64,000 bases of DNA from Tethya wilhelma (GCA_964030475.1 CAXIPT010000002.1:12816270-12880269); one strand, 5' to 3'; shown: positions 10,895-22,468, numbered from the stretch's first letter. Translations and numbers: made by a program. The notes: generated by a model from the sequence alone, not told the origin.

Positions 10895-12535
10895 TTAGCA
10901 TATTCAGAACAAAAATAAACCTTGATGTCATTATTTTGAAGAGTACACTGACTATTGACTGCACACAATCTCAATCCTCTGAAATCAACAATCTCCGACA
11001 ACAGTTACAAGAGAGTGCAATGGAACTAAGAGAAAAGACTGCTTTGAAATTTTCATCTCACACTTTCTATGTACTTCTACAAAAGCAGTTCCATAATCAG
11101 CCAGCAGTTAGACTAGATTACTTGCTTAGTACATTAAAAAGGCAGGGTAAAATATCTGATTCAGGACAGAATTCTAATGCCATCATCACTCTTTTCCCTA
11201 CTGATCTAGAAGCAGTCAGTCAACTATGTATTGAACTGGGTGAACGAGGACATGTGTTATACATCAAACATCCTCAAGCACAGCTGATTGAACATAGTTG
11301 GATAATTTTGAAAAAAGACATCCTACTACATGAAGTTGTTGGGCGTCTCTATGCTCCACCAGATTTCCCACAGCACATCCCTCTAGCTAATAGCACTGGA
11401 GTGGTTCCTTTTTCCAAACTAAAACTATTGCCATATGATCCAAACCTACTCACAGGATTTTTAACACATATGGAGTACTGCATGGAAATTTTAGATAAAG
11501 AAACACTTCAACTTCTTGAAGAAGATCAGAAAAGTTATACAGAAACCCAGCTGCAGAAATCACAGATCCTCAATGAAAAATATTTTTTCTTTCCAACTCT
11601 TGTTAGTGTTGAGAGACCATGTGAACTGTGGAAGAGAAACAAAGCCAAGTTCAGCTATCAATGTGGTTTGATTCTAGAATGTGAAGAAGAGGATGACTTT
11701 TTCGATCCACAGTTTATTCAAGTGTTACTGTTACGGTTAGCATTTACTTATGCTCTCAGAACAACACAAAAGAAACAGCGAGGGAGTATTATTAGTGATG
11801 GTAGTACAGTTAATGATATGGTAGAAAGAAGAGTATGTACAGTCTGGAAGAGTGGAATACACTGGTTGGAACGAAGTGGCATTGAAGTACTTGTGGATGT
11901 CATTGACAATAATAAGATACTCATTCTCATGCAGTGCCTTGATCCTTTGAATGTCAAACTCAAGTGTTTAAAACGTCGTTCAGCAATTCTTTCAAAGATA
12001 CTTGCCACAAAGGAGAAACTTTGCCCATGCCCCAGTATCACCCAATATGTACTGAACCCTGAGAGTATCCAACACCCCTTGCCACCACTATCTGAAGTGT
12101 CTCTTTTTACTATGGCTGACATCAATGGAACCATACAAGATAGTGATGGGGCACTCTTAGTCAATGACCATGGTCATGCCTTGGAACTAGATGAATTGCT
12201 TTTCTTTGAACCATATGCCCACCTTTGCACCCAAATTGTCGATCATTTGTTTGTGAGTGATTCAAATGAGCTAGAAGCAGTTGTCACTAATGAATTTCTT
12301 TACCATGTCTGTCATCATCTCTTCAACTGCTATGAGCATGTAATTGAATTAATTAAACCTACCCAAGGACGCATCCGTACACAGAGCTCTCCTTCAGTTG
12401 AAAGTTTATTTCAGATATTTAAAGAATGGCATAAGTGCCAGCTCCAAAGATCCGGTGGTACAGTAACATATCTTGAATTACGTGACCTGATTAATGAAGT
12501 CAGTCTGTTTCCATCATTAGGCATAACACCTTCAG
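10867..12535 (+). CDS. ANK-ROCO gene 1, COR domain exon portion
   Basis: This frame is offset from the Roc frame and reads LISIFRTKINLDVIILKS, then LTIDCTQSQSSEINNLRQ, then the COR (C-terminal of Roc) domain. Conserved COR blocks are GHVLYIKHP, SWIILKKDILLHEVVGRL, STGVVPFSKL, EYCMEILDKETLQLL and KYFFFPTLVS. COR dimerises Roc proteins and couples nucleotide state to output. The frame has no stop back to about 10,867, so the shift relative to Roc lies between about 10,840 and 10,894. The exon ends LGITPSG at a phase-1 donor (12,536), in the same place as genes 2, 4 and 5. Confidence 0.8.
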
Positions 12536-12720
12536 GTCAGTGTTTACACTGATTTGTCACATATATATATATATATCATGCACAATTAAAACAAACAGTG
12601 AATATCACTACCAAGTAACATCTGTGGCATATCACCATGGCAATGTAACATACTTGCTAGTGATATTCACGTTTGTATTTTAATGAACACTGTATATACC
12701 TTATTCTGATCGACAAATAG

Positions 12721-12783
12721 GAGCTTGCTGTGGCAGCTACCATGAAAGTGCTGAAATAAACACTGGAACACATTGTCAATGTG
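12721..12783 (+). CDS. ANK-ROCO gene 1, Cys-rich linker exon
   Basis: A 63-bp symmetric phase 1-1 exon after the acceptor acaaatag, with donor gtatgt. It encodes ACCGSYHESAEINTGTHCQC. Its homologues are 31,109-31,165 (gene 2), 62,183-62,136 minus (gene 5), 52,371-52,321 minus (gene 4) and the relic near 32,869. It joins COR to the Death domain. Confidence 0.65.
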
Positions 12784-12849
12784 GTATGTTTGATCTCAAT
12801 CTTATATATGAGTTAACGCTTTTGAATTGTGTTATATTAACAATTATAG

Positions 12850-13136
12850 ATCTCAGCATTTGTGACTTTAGAACAGTTCGATCAGCTCTCTTTGATGTCC
12901 GTGTGCAGTGGTATGACTTGGGCATTGAACTTGATTTTGACCCACCTTCACTGAAGGTCATCAAGGAAGACTGTCATAAAGTAGATCAGTGCTTCAATAG
13001 GCTGCTTGAATTATGGCTTGAAAGAGAGGAACCCAAGCCAACCTGGCCAGCCTTAGTTAGTGCATTGAAATCCAAAGTAATTGACAACCCTCAACTAGCA
13101 CAAGAGATACACGAGAAATACTGTGGTGAGTTATGA
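12850..13136 (+). CDS. ANK-ROCO gene 1, Death domain exon
   Basis: After the acceptor attatag this exon encodes a Death domain: DFRTVRSALFDVRVQWYDLG, then DFDPPSLKVIKEDC, DQCFNRLLELWLEREE and TWPALVSALKS. The hydrophobic and Trp positions (W in helix 2, LELWL, TWPALV-AL) are typical of the six-helix fold. Death domains bind other Death domains to assemble cell-death or NF-kB-type complexes. After EKYCG there is a good phase-1 donor (gtgagt, 13,126). If not spliced, the frame ends at TGA 13,134-13,136. A possible terminal exon lies at 14,576-14,604. Confidence 0.8.
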
Positions 13137-13257
13137 GACTATTCCTTTGTAACAAACAGTTACACGTACACATGATTGCTCTTATAATACAATGCAGTAT
13201 AATGGTGTGATTGCCAAGATCAGTATATCTCATGTATATGGAGCCATTTCAAACACT

Positions 13258-13258
13258 G

Positions 13259-13298
<40 letters not shown>
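13258..13298 (+). repeat. (TG)n microsatellite downstream of Death domain
   Basis: A TG run about 130 bp past the Death-domain exon of gene 1. Equivalent runs follow gene 2 (31,661-31,701) and gene 3 (44,708-44,747), and appear as CA past gene 5 (61,556-61,590, minus-strand gene). The repeat is an ancestral part of the duplicated unit. Confidence 0.9.
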
Positions 13299-13300
<2 letters not shown>

Positions 13301-13966
13301 CTTACTTGAACAATAGTAAAACAATTTTGTGTCATGTTGTTTACTCACTACTGCATCAACTATAGGCATTAGCCCATTTTTAATATACTTTATTTTGTTA
13401 TTTTTGTTTCCATGCAAATTATTAATAGTAAGATTTTCCTTTCATGTAACTAAAACATTGTGGACAGCTATGTGTCTTAAAGTATAAATAAATTGATAAA
13501 TATTGTTCACTTCAGTATAGAATTTCAGCTTTTGTTCAGTTAGATTAATTAACATATTGATTGTAATTATACGAGTCTACATTGCAGTTCTTGATCATTG
13601 AAGCAGTCAGTGGTGTCGTCTTTGAAGCATCAAATAAAGTAATATATTGATCTTGTGACACATTGAATATAAAGGTCTCTTTGTTCTTTAAGGACATGCA
13701 TTTACCATATTTGGTGTACTTTGTGTCTGATTTAGAGTGACTTGAATAATGATACGAATAATCAAAAGCTACAAAATAGTTTCAAACACTCAAACACTAG
13801 CTGGTGTATTGTCCTTTGTAAAATAGGTGATAGAAATAGAGGATTGATTCAGTAAGTAGAAATAGCCATTTAAGACATAGCAAGGTGCAGATATGGAGAT
13901 TGGCTTTCATATCCACTAGCTAGTCTGTATATTACTTTGGCTTCAGTTGATTGAGTCCAGTTTCAG
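13299..13966. other. 3' flank of ANK-ROCO 1, no gene seen
   Basis: AT-rich sequence without a convincing frame. Parts (about 13,560-13,880) are similar to the reverse complement of 60,480-60,900, the 3' flank of gene 5. This supports common descent of the units. Confidence 0.55.
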
Positions 13967-14320
13967 CAGTGGCGTGTCTAGGATTTAGTTCACGGGGGTG
14001 CTAATATAATGCGGGCGCGAAGCGCCCGAAAATTTTGTGGTAGCCACGCCCACTTTTGGTCACGTGACCGAAATTGCGCAATTCGATCGCATAATCGACG
14101 ATTGCTATGCTACCGTATTCTGCTATTTTTTTGCTTTCTTTTCTTTTCTTTTAGCCTTAAAAGTGTTTTTGAAGCATTGCTAGCTCAGATTTTACTCGTT
14201 TCATTGATTAATTCATTGAATAGCGCTACTTTGGAGCGCTACTTCTAAGCGATGACGTCATTATCTGGTGAGCCAGGGGGGTGCTCGAGCACCCGGAGCA
14301 CCCCCTTAAACACGCCACTG
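13967..14320. mobile_element. MITE with CAGTGGCGTG ends
   Basis: The terminal inverted repeats are CAGTGGCGTG and CACGCCACTG. The body has a GGGGGTGCT motif near both ends and the tract TTTGGTCACGTGACC. A second copy sits at 48,779-49,058. No clear target duplication is visible. The ends resemble those of hAT-type elements, but that is a loose resemblance. Confidence 0.65.
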
Positions 14321-14575
14321 TTAAACGTTCTGTAAACAGTGAAATCATGAAGTCTATATCATGAAAAACTGTGACACTATACTTTGTCACTGATCTCGGC
14401 TCGCTACCACTGTGTGTATAGAATTTACTGAAGTAAAGACCCCCATTAGTTACAGTTGATGCTACACACTTGTGAAACATTGAAAACTAGATCTGTGTGG
14501 GTGCTCTTAAAATTTTATAGATGGTAGAACTAAAAGCATACTCTCTCAATATCCTTACTAATCTTTCTCTTCTAG

Positions 14576-14604
14576 GAAATCATGTAGCCAGTCACTTGGC
14601 ATAG
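14576..14604 (+). CDS. Possible terminal micro-exon of ANK-ROCO 1
   Basis: After the acceptor ttctcttctag, the phase-1 reading from the 13,125 donor gives GNHVASHLA then TAG. Similar sequence recurs at 45,259, 47,264 and 47,381, after other units. The distance (1.45 kb) and short length make this tentative. Confidence 0.3.
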
Positions 14605-15298
14605 ACATACCACATGTAGACAGGTACACATTGACATTGTTCTTCAAGTTCAATGCTGTGTTGCTCAAGCTAAGGTTGCACTAAATAAAGCACATCTTAA
14701 ACATGTGACACTAACTTGTGGTCATGTGACTGTTAGAATGCTCTACTCTCCAAACTAATCCCTCTCAGCTTTTGCTATCCAGTAATGGTGGTTAAGTTGT
14801 TGTGGCATCAATGGGAGCATTGCAAAGCTGCTGTGGCTGCTATATATCAAGACAACTGGTTGAAGGACTTGTAGTATTGCTGGCTGAAGTACCACTGATG
14901 TGAGTCAGAACACAGAATCATAGAATGTGAAGTGAATTATATAAAGCTCTGTATAAATGTCCTGCAATATTGTTGTTGTGATAGTGGCTAGCATTATAAT
15001 TCAGAGCTGTTTGTGTACGATGGGTATTTTAAATTTGGTGTATTCATTAGAGTGAACAATTGTGTATTCAGTATGGTATAGTTTGTTAATAGTCACTGTA
15101 TTCTCTCTCTCATCCAGCCCGTTCACCTATGATGTTCATCTTGAGGCCATCAATCTCTTCCTGGTTCTCCTCTCCTCTCAGATGTACCCTCGCCACTCCT
15201 CTGGCATCTTCCTCAGACATATCCTGAGTTCTCCTGGCCACACGTACCCTGGTCAGTCCTCACCAGGTGATAAATTTATGTGCTTACTCTAAAACATT

Positions 15299-15538
15299 TT
15301 AAAGGACTGTGTCACTATATAAGCGCTGTTTTGTTACCAAAGAAAATGTGTGATCTTTTTTGTTGACAAATGTGGCACTACACGTATGTACACAGAGCTA
15401 GTGTCTGGATGTAGTACCCAGATCGTGCTAGAAACAAAAGCAAAACCATCACAAATGGTCATAAAGCAGTCATATAATGTCACACATTTTATTTTTAGTA
15501 ACAAAACAGCACTTCTATAGTGACACAGTTCCTTTTAA
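15299..15538. mobile_element. MITE with TTAA target duplication
   Basis: Inverted ends AAGGACTGTGTCACTATA... and ...TATAGTGACACAGTTCCTT, with a second matched block (GCTGTTTTGTTAC and GTAACAAAACAGC), are flanked by TTAA at 15,299-15,302 and 15,535-15,538. TTAA duplication is the piggyBac signature. No transposase. A 5'-truncated relative lies at about 34,590-34,757. Confidence 0.65.
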
Positions 15539-15800
15539 GTAGTTTTGAGAGTGTTCTCAGAGGCCCCTTATTGCAATCTTACAAAAAAACATTAACTAAA
15601 ATGGAACTACACTCAGAGTATTTGCTTTACTATCGTTTCAAGTTTATTTGTTTTGGTAAGGATCGCCAATATTAAATCCGCCAAACCGTCATTTTTGTGC
15701 ATGCACATTGTCATATGGAATACGTGTATTGCTGCATGCGCAAACGCCAAAATTAAATCCGCCAAATTTTATTCCCGCCAAAATTTTGTGCTATACGGTA

Positions 15801-16210
15801 TCAAGAGTACATAATAGGGAAGGGAAGAGAGTATCGAACTTCGTATTACGCTGCACAAAATGTGTGCGGAAAGTAACGTGACAATACATAAGGTGCACGT
15901 GATGAATATTGTGGTTATTAAATGTTATTCCGTTCAGTAATAATGAGTTTACGCTATTAAAATTTACGTACAGAACACGTACAGAACATGGCTGTCCACG
16001 CTTCGACTTCTTCATCGTCAGAGTCCAGCATGTTAATTAGAACCGTAGTTTATCTGTTAGAACTGTTTTGGGCGTTTTTATTAGCCTTTTAATAACCACA
16101 ATATTCATCACGTGCACCTTACGTATTGTCACGTTACTTTCCGCACACATTTTGTGCAGCGTAATACGAAGTTCGATACTCTCTTCCCTTCCCTGATTAT
16201 GTACTCTTGA
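15801..16210. mobile_element. Foldback MITE with CGGTA duplication
   Basis: Arms of about 120 bp (15,801-15,930 and 16,085-16,210) begin TCAAGAGTACATAAT and end ATTATGTACTCTTGA. Both flanks carry CGGTA (15,796-15,800 and 16,211-16,215). The sequence just outside (about 15,650-15,795) contains repeated ATCCGCCAAA/CCCGCCAAA motifs and may be an older host element. Confidence 0.65.
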
Positions 16211-17177
16211 CGGTATTTTCTTTCAGAAATTAAATATTCATGAAGGAGGGTCCTGGGAATAAGGCTGTTGGGTATTATTCATAATTGTGTCTATTCTCTC
16301 TCCCTCCAGCCAACTCACTAATGAGCAGACTACCTTGTTCTTGTATCTCTTGCTTCAAGGCAACTCTGATGTGGCCAGTTTCATCTTCTCAAAAAAAAAA
16401 AAAAAAACTGGTAAGAGACACAATAGTATATCTACATGTTGCTCATCATTGTCCTCATTCTGAGTCATGATGACTGCTTCAACAAGTCCATCCATGAAGT
16501 GGTAAATTAATGCACCCTAACTAGTAGTACACTGAGTGCAGGAAATTGCCCCGTGCAGATTTACGTATGCCCATTCAAAAGCAGTCTGCTAAGCTAGTTA
16601 GAATCAGTGATCTGATTACTTATTGTGCAGCTGATGTTGGCAATTTGCTGGTAATCATGATCATTCTGCAAGAGTGGTAACAAGCAGGCTAGTAACTCAC
16701 CTCTTCTGGTGTTCAACAGTTAGCTAGAAAATTTCAAATATTGCAACCAGTGACTGTGAGCACTCCAGTGACTGTCAGTGTCACAGTGCTTTGTACACGT
16801 GTCAGTGAGATTGGTCGGTAAAGGTCATCAAATTCAAATCATGACAACTACATGGGGTTTTGACACTTAATTGGCTGTTATTTCCGCAATTTAACATGCC
16901 TCACGCTATGGCACTCAGTAATTATGTGTGCTACAATTAACAATTAGTCTTATCCATTGTAAGTAGCAGACCTGTTGTCCAACCCTATATTAGATTTAGA
17001 TGTTCCCTTTAATCAGTATCAATACCCTGGTTGCTAGGTAGCTCCCTAGACTTGTACTTACATGCTGTTGGATATTTCATGGTTTGGGTGCCTTTATGTG
17101 TTTTGTTTCATCACATTGACCTACTGTTGCCATCAATACCAACACTATGGCATAGAGCAGCACAGAACTACCAAGAG

Positions 17178-18157
17178 TGTATCATACGTACAGTAGTACG
17201 TATAGTAGGAATGGGCTGACTGTCCCATAGACACAATACAAAATGTTGGTCATCATAAAAATCTATTCAAACCTTCAAACTTGCTCAGAGGCTCTTTCTG
17301 ACAGATTACCAACTGCATGCAAGGCCTAAAACTCACATGAACTTTTCTCAGCACTTGTAGAGAGCGCTAGTGGGAAGCCACAATAGTGCCATTTTTGTTC
17401 ACCTAACGTACTTACGTACTTCCTAACTGACTTACTTGAAAAGCATTTCCAGAGAACCAGAATGTGTTGAGCCAACTTTGACAGCACAAAGTAAGTTCTT
17501 TTCATTGGTACTACATTCCTTGATACTCGTTTTCATCATAAATAGACCTAAACAAAAACTATAGAAAGCTTTGAAACTTAGTGTATAAATTCATGTACTA
17601 CAATGCAGCCATCTTTTAGGTAAAGTTCAAAGGTTATTATTCACGTGGCATTATTTTGCGCATGCGCATTAGCATCCTCCAGCATAATAAAGTGTATATA
17701 GCTGCTACTCAAGCTTTTTTCTTGGGACTAACCAGTCTCTGATAGTCTCCACACTGTAGTGCTGAAAAAAGTGAATGAACAAGTAGTAAAAATTTCAAAA
17801 AATTAGTAGTGTAGGAATGGGTAGTGCTGTAAAAGTATTGAAACAAGGAATGGTCTCAATTTCGGCACATGACTACTTCATTTTTTATACCCGCAACTCT
17901 TCACTGGCAGTCCAGTTTAAGTCACTTGTCTGTATAGTTTACTTCACTGCTTAGCCAGCTGATTAGTAGTTATATTTAAACCCATGCAAACACTATTGCA
18001 CAAATCATTGCATTTACTGCACTTAGCCTCATATGAGGGATTCAGAATAAAAATGAAGTAGTCATGTGCCCAAATTGAGACCATTCCTTGTTTCAATACT
18101 TTTTACAGCACTGCCCATTCCTACACTACTAATTTTTTTGAAATTTTTACTACTTGT
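17178..18157 (+). mobile_element. Family-1 element in dymeclin B intron
   Basis: Starts TCATACGTACAGTAGTACGT after TA and ends CTACTTG before TTA. The 3' third is a foldback of ~110-bp arms (17,778 on and up to 18,157). An element-free site is seen in dymeclin C at about 33,618-33,645 (accaagagtgtat then tggtattagccc), which confirms insertion. Confidence 0.75.
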
Positions 18158-19080
18158 TAGTATTAGCCCACTGGTAATCATACTCTGTTTGTCAACTTTT
18201 GCTACTGCGCTAGTGATAATTTTTACCTCCTAGAGCCTCACCTGACTCACCCATATGTTAGAAGTTCTAGCTTGATCAATCTTTGGCATGTTCTCCATTG
18301 GTCCATAAGTATCACCACTGAATGAGTCAATAATACTATGCACTTTAATACAGATTATGGTTTCTTTGTTCATTTTCCTTAACAGAAGCGACTCCAGCTG
18401 AAGAAATAGCCGCAACAGCAAAAATTCATCTCGACAGCTGTCCAGGAAGACCAGCCCAGTTGAAAGAACACAAGATCCATTGGTGTATGAGAGACCTGAG
18501 GATCCAAAAATGTTTACTATCCAGACACTGTCTAAGGTGGCTTGGTACTCTGAAAGGTCAGTGACTAACATCCCTCTGGGCAGTCTCATGGTGATGGTCC
18601 TGGTCAGAACAATACAAGTCAACATCTCACAGATCAGAGTGAGTCAATTATGACCAGTGAAGTACAAAGAAAGGCCTAGCTTATCCATACCATAGCCACA
18701 TGTTGTGAAAGAAGAAATGGCTAAAGTGGAAGGGAGCACTGCATGTCTTTAGCTATGTGGATATTTTCCCACTAATATTCACATTCTTTGTTATTGTTTT
18801 GCCTCATGGTCTGGTAGGTTCCACCCACATGTAACATGTAGCTGTATCAACATGACCTTTAATTTGGCTTCTATGAATTGCATCACTAAATTCATGTCCT
18901 CCAGTACATGTGTTTGCCCAGAGGAGGTTGGACACGCGTCATCAAAGATCACGTGAAAGCACTTGAAATGGAACCTTTTGGAACCAGCTGACTCAGCATT
19001 TTTCTATAGTCGCGAAATTATTATGTTATACGTGACAGAGTCAAAATGAGTTGTTAGAAGCGATGCAAGAAGCAGAACCA

Positions 19081-19081
19081 N
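19081..19081. other. Contig join with ~1,265-bp direct overlap
   Basis: A single N. About 17,816-19,080 and 19,082-20,346 are the same sequence at an offset of 1,266, including a dymeclin exon and half of a transposon (from 18,919). This is best read as an unmerged contig overlap. Confidence 0.88.
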
Positions 19082-20184
19082 AATGGGTAGTGCTGTAAAA
19101 GTATTGAAACAAGGAATGGTCTCAATTTCGGCACATGACTACTTCATTTTTTATACCCGCAACTCTTCACTGGCAGTCCAGTTTAAGTCACTTGTCTGTA
19201 TAGTTTACTTCACTGCTTAGCCAGCTGATTAGTAGTTATATTTAAACCCATGCAAACACTATTGCACAAATCATTGCATTTACTGCACTTAGCCTCATAT
19301 GAGGGATTCAGAATAAAAATGAAGTAGTCATGTGCCCAAATTGAGACCATTCCTTGTTTCAATACTTTTTACAGCACTGCCCATTCCTACACTACTAATT
19401 TTTTTGAAATTTTTACTACTTGTTAGTATTAGCCCACTGGTAATCATACTCTGTTTGTCAACTTTTGCTACTGCGCTAGTGATAATTTTTACCTCCTAGA
19501 GCCTCACCTGACTCACCCATATGTTAGAAGTTCTAGCTTGATCAATCTTTGGCATGTTCTCCATTGGTCCATAAGTATCACCACTGAATGAGTCAATAAT
19601 ACTATGCACTTTAATACAGATTATGGTTTCTTTGTTCATTTTCCTTAACAGAAGCGACTCCAGCTGAAGAAATAGCCGCAACAGCAAAAATTCATCTCGA
19701 CAGCTGTCCAGGAAGACCAGCCCAGTTGAAAGAACACAAGATCCATTGGTGTATGAGAGACCTGAGGATCCAAAAATGTTTACTATCCAGACACTGTCTA
19801 AGGTGGCTTGGTACTCTGAAAGGTCAGTGACTAACATCCCTCTGGGCAGTCTCATGGTGATGGTCCTGGTCAGAACAATACAAGTCAACATCTCACAGAT
19901 CAGAGTGAGTCAATTATGACCAGTGAAGTACAAAGAAAGGCCTAGCTTATCCATACCATAGCCACATGTTGTGAAAGAAGAAATGGCTAAAGTGGAAGGG
20001 AGCACTGCATGTCTTTAGCTATGTGGATATTTTCCCACTAATATTCACATTCTTTGTTATTGTTTTGCCTCATGGTCTGGTAGGTTCCACCCACATGTAA
20101 CATGTAGCTGTATCAACATGACCTTTAATTTGGCTTCTATGAATTGCATCACTAAATTCATGTCCTCCAGTACATGTGTTTGCC

Positions 20185-20695
20185 CAGAGGAGGTTGGACA
20201 CGCGTCATCAAAGATCACGTGAAAGCACTTGAAATGGAACCTTTTGGAACCAGCTGACTCAGCATTTTTCTATAGTCGCGAAATTATTATGTTATACGTG
20301 ACAGAGTCAAAATGAGTTGTTAGAAGCGATGCAAGAAGCAGAACCAGAACAGAGAGGTGTAAAGCGAGTGGTACTGCAAGTACACCAAAGAAAGCATGTA
20401 AAAACAGGAAGGCCAGAGGAATAACATACTGAAAAGTCGCCAAAAGTACAGCCAACTCAGTTGATGTTCATAAAAGAATGGGCTGATAATTCTTTAGAGC
20501 ATTCTTCACATACACCTTTAACTTCAAACAGCCATATTCATCTCTCAGAACGTCAGAATTTGCCTGGCCGGCTCGATTAGCCAGTTGCATTGGCGGAGTG
20601 TAAAGTTCAATCATAAAATTCGCGTATATGATCGCAGTAAAACATGTGCGTCACATGACAGTTGACAAGTTATGACGCGCGTCCAACCTCCTCTG
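20185..20695. mobile_element. CAGAGGAGGTT element in dymeclin B intron, 9-bp TSD
   Basis: The ends are CAGAGGAGGTTGGAC and GTCCAACCTCCTCTG. The flanks are GTGTTTGCC at 20,176-20,184 and 20,696-20,704. The matching empty sites are in dymeclin D near 51,308 and dymeclin C near 34,335 (gtgcttgccata). It has the same termini as the element at 2,404-2,855 but a different interior. Confidence 0.85.
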
Positions 20696-21660
20696 GTGTT
20701 TGCCATAACATATTGCATGATTTGTTGTTTAATGAAGCCAGTAATGATTATCTTTGCATGAGGAATGTCACTGATTGTTATTGTTTTTATTTCTGTTGTT
20801 AGGATAAGTACCTCCACACCAACTGTCTGGCAGCCTTGGCTAACATGTCCTCTCATTTCCACTCCCTTCATTTGGATGCTGCACAGAAGATAGTCAAGTA
20901 GGTTCCATTTAAAGACCACCTCTATCATTTCTCTCACCACCTGGTGTACTCATTGTGTCCCTCTAGTTTGTTTAAGTTGTTGGCTAAGAAGCATCAGAAG
21001 GTGAGTGAGAAGTTGAGGAGTGCTCCCAGTTCCCCTGCGAGTAAGACCAGCTGTAAGTCTATCAGTTAGAGCCGCGCCTTCTAAATTTTACCACTGCAGC
21101 CTGAGATTCTTTGATGTTGACCCTATAAATAGTTTATTTTGTGGACAACAAAAAATAACTCATAAAAACATTAACCATACCTATTATTACTCCAAGGTCA
21201 ACCTCCTGTGTCCCCTTTTGTAGGCTACTGATCGTTCCATCCTGGAGGAGATTCTTCAGATGGTGTTGGAGATCACCAACTCTCTTACTCACAACCTCCA
21301 CAACAACCCTCATCTGGTCTACTCCCTCCTCTACCAGAGAGGTGTTTGAACCTTATCGGACACACCCGCCCTTCCCCCTTCCCCCCCTCTCAATCTCTCA
21401 CACATCCACGGATGTGTCGTCGGCTATTGCACACCCCAGCTGACGGGCCCCCTCTCATGGACCTCGTGCAGAACATTGAGACCGTGAATACAATGGACAC
21501 ATGTGTGGTTTGGCTGCATACCATGACTACTACTATAACACATGCATGTGCTCTTGTGTGCTTACCGTATAGTAGTTTTTGTTGGGGAAGGGGGGTTTCG
21601 TAGTTTTTGTGGTTGTTAAAGCAACGTGATTCTTATCACCACATACAGCCAACAATATTT

Positions 21661-21662
21661 GA

Positions 21663-21742
<80 letters not shown>
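21661..21742 (+). repeat. (CT)n microsatellite, dymeclin B
   Basis: A CT tract ahead of the VIAFFS exon, equivalent to 284-341. Confidence 0.9.
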
Positions 21743-21744
<2 letters not shown>

Positions 21745-22468
21745 GTGATAGCCTTCTTCTCCTCTAATCTAGAGAAGAGTGGCCCCTCCCCCTACTCTTC
21801 AGAATTTGTCCTGGAGACTATCATAATGTTATAGGCTTCAAAGTCATGATCATGGCCCAGGAATAGACTTAGAGTAAGTCATAGTCAGTTTATTGCTGGC
21901 TATAATCTGTGAACCTGCCATTAGACCAGTTTAATCATTATGCAGTAGAAGACTTTATGTAAATCGCTCAATTGCTCAGAAAATGAGTTGTTTTCACTGG
22001 AGATGTATTTTGTGATGTATGTCATAATATTCATGATTTTCAGTAATATTTCTTTATTCACTCCTATGTCCTTTAAGAGAGTTTCTGGTTGGGTATTAGT
22101 CATTATATGTTCACCAACTCCATGCTAGTATGCAGCTTATGATAAACTAAGTCTAGTGGCCCCCATAGGAAAGAGTTGTATATATGGCATTTATGATGAG
22201 CTTTTGTGATGCATCAGTCTGACATATTATGAATTAACCCTCCCTTCTCATTCCATGCATAGGTGTTTCCAGAATTGAAGTTCCGTTATGTTGAAGAAGA
22301 CACTAGTCTTTAAATCATCAGCACTGCATTGGGACAATAGCATGCATTTCTCCACCTCTTAGCTTTTGATTTGATTCATGTGGTTTCTGATTACATAATA
22401 ATAATTATTAAATCTTGACCTTTGGGATGGGAGTGTCAAAAGTGCTGGCTGCGATTGTTTGGAAAAAA

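Larger units (their letters stand above)
15117..22362 (+). pseudogene. DYM: Dymeclin copy B, decayed
   Basis: Exon remnants follow dymeclin order: YDVHLEAINLFLVLLSSQMYP (15,117-15,265); QLTNEQTTLFLYLLLQGNSD (16,309-16,390, interrupted by a 17-A run); LILSHDDCFNKSIHEV (16,451-16,501); SKVAWYSERSVTNIPLGSLM (about 18,530-18,640, repeated at 19,796-19,906 by a contig overlap); [20 protein letters not shown] (20,803-20,899); LFKLLAKKHQK (20,968-21,052); the C-terminal exons from 21,224. Two lesions show decay. Two bases are missing near 21,340 compared with copy A, giving a stop after QR. About 35 bp are missing from the last exon near 22,300. An insertion also disrupts 21,365-21,450. ANK-ROCO 2 starts 106 bp downstream. 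Confidence 0.8.

Noticed and set aside
11748..12164. Minus-strand frames within the COR exons (also 30,268-30,672, 29,647-29,997)
   Set aside because: These are shadows of the coding strand.
13220..13417. Frames with runs of Thr-His or Val-Cys (also 31,663, 44,705, 49,492, 61,510)
   Set aside because: They are translations of TG/CA microsatellites.
18230..19891. Two identical 131-residue minus-strand frames
   Set aside because: They are antisense to a dymeclin exon (AWYSERSVTNIPLGSL on the plus strand) and are doubled by the contig overlap at 19,081.
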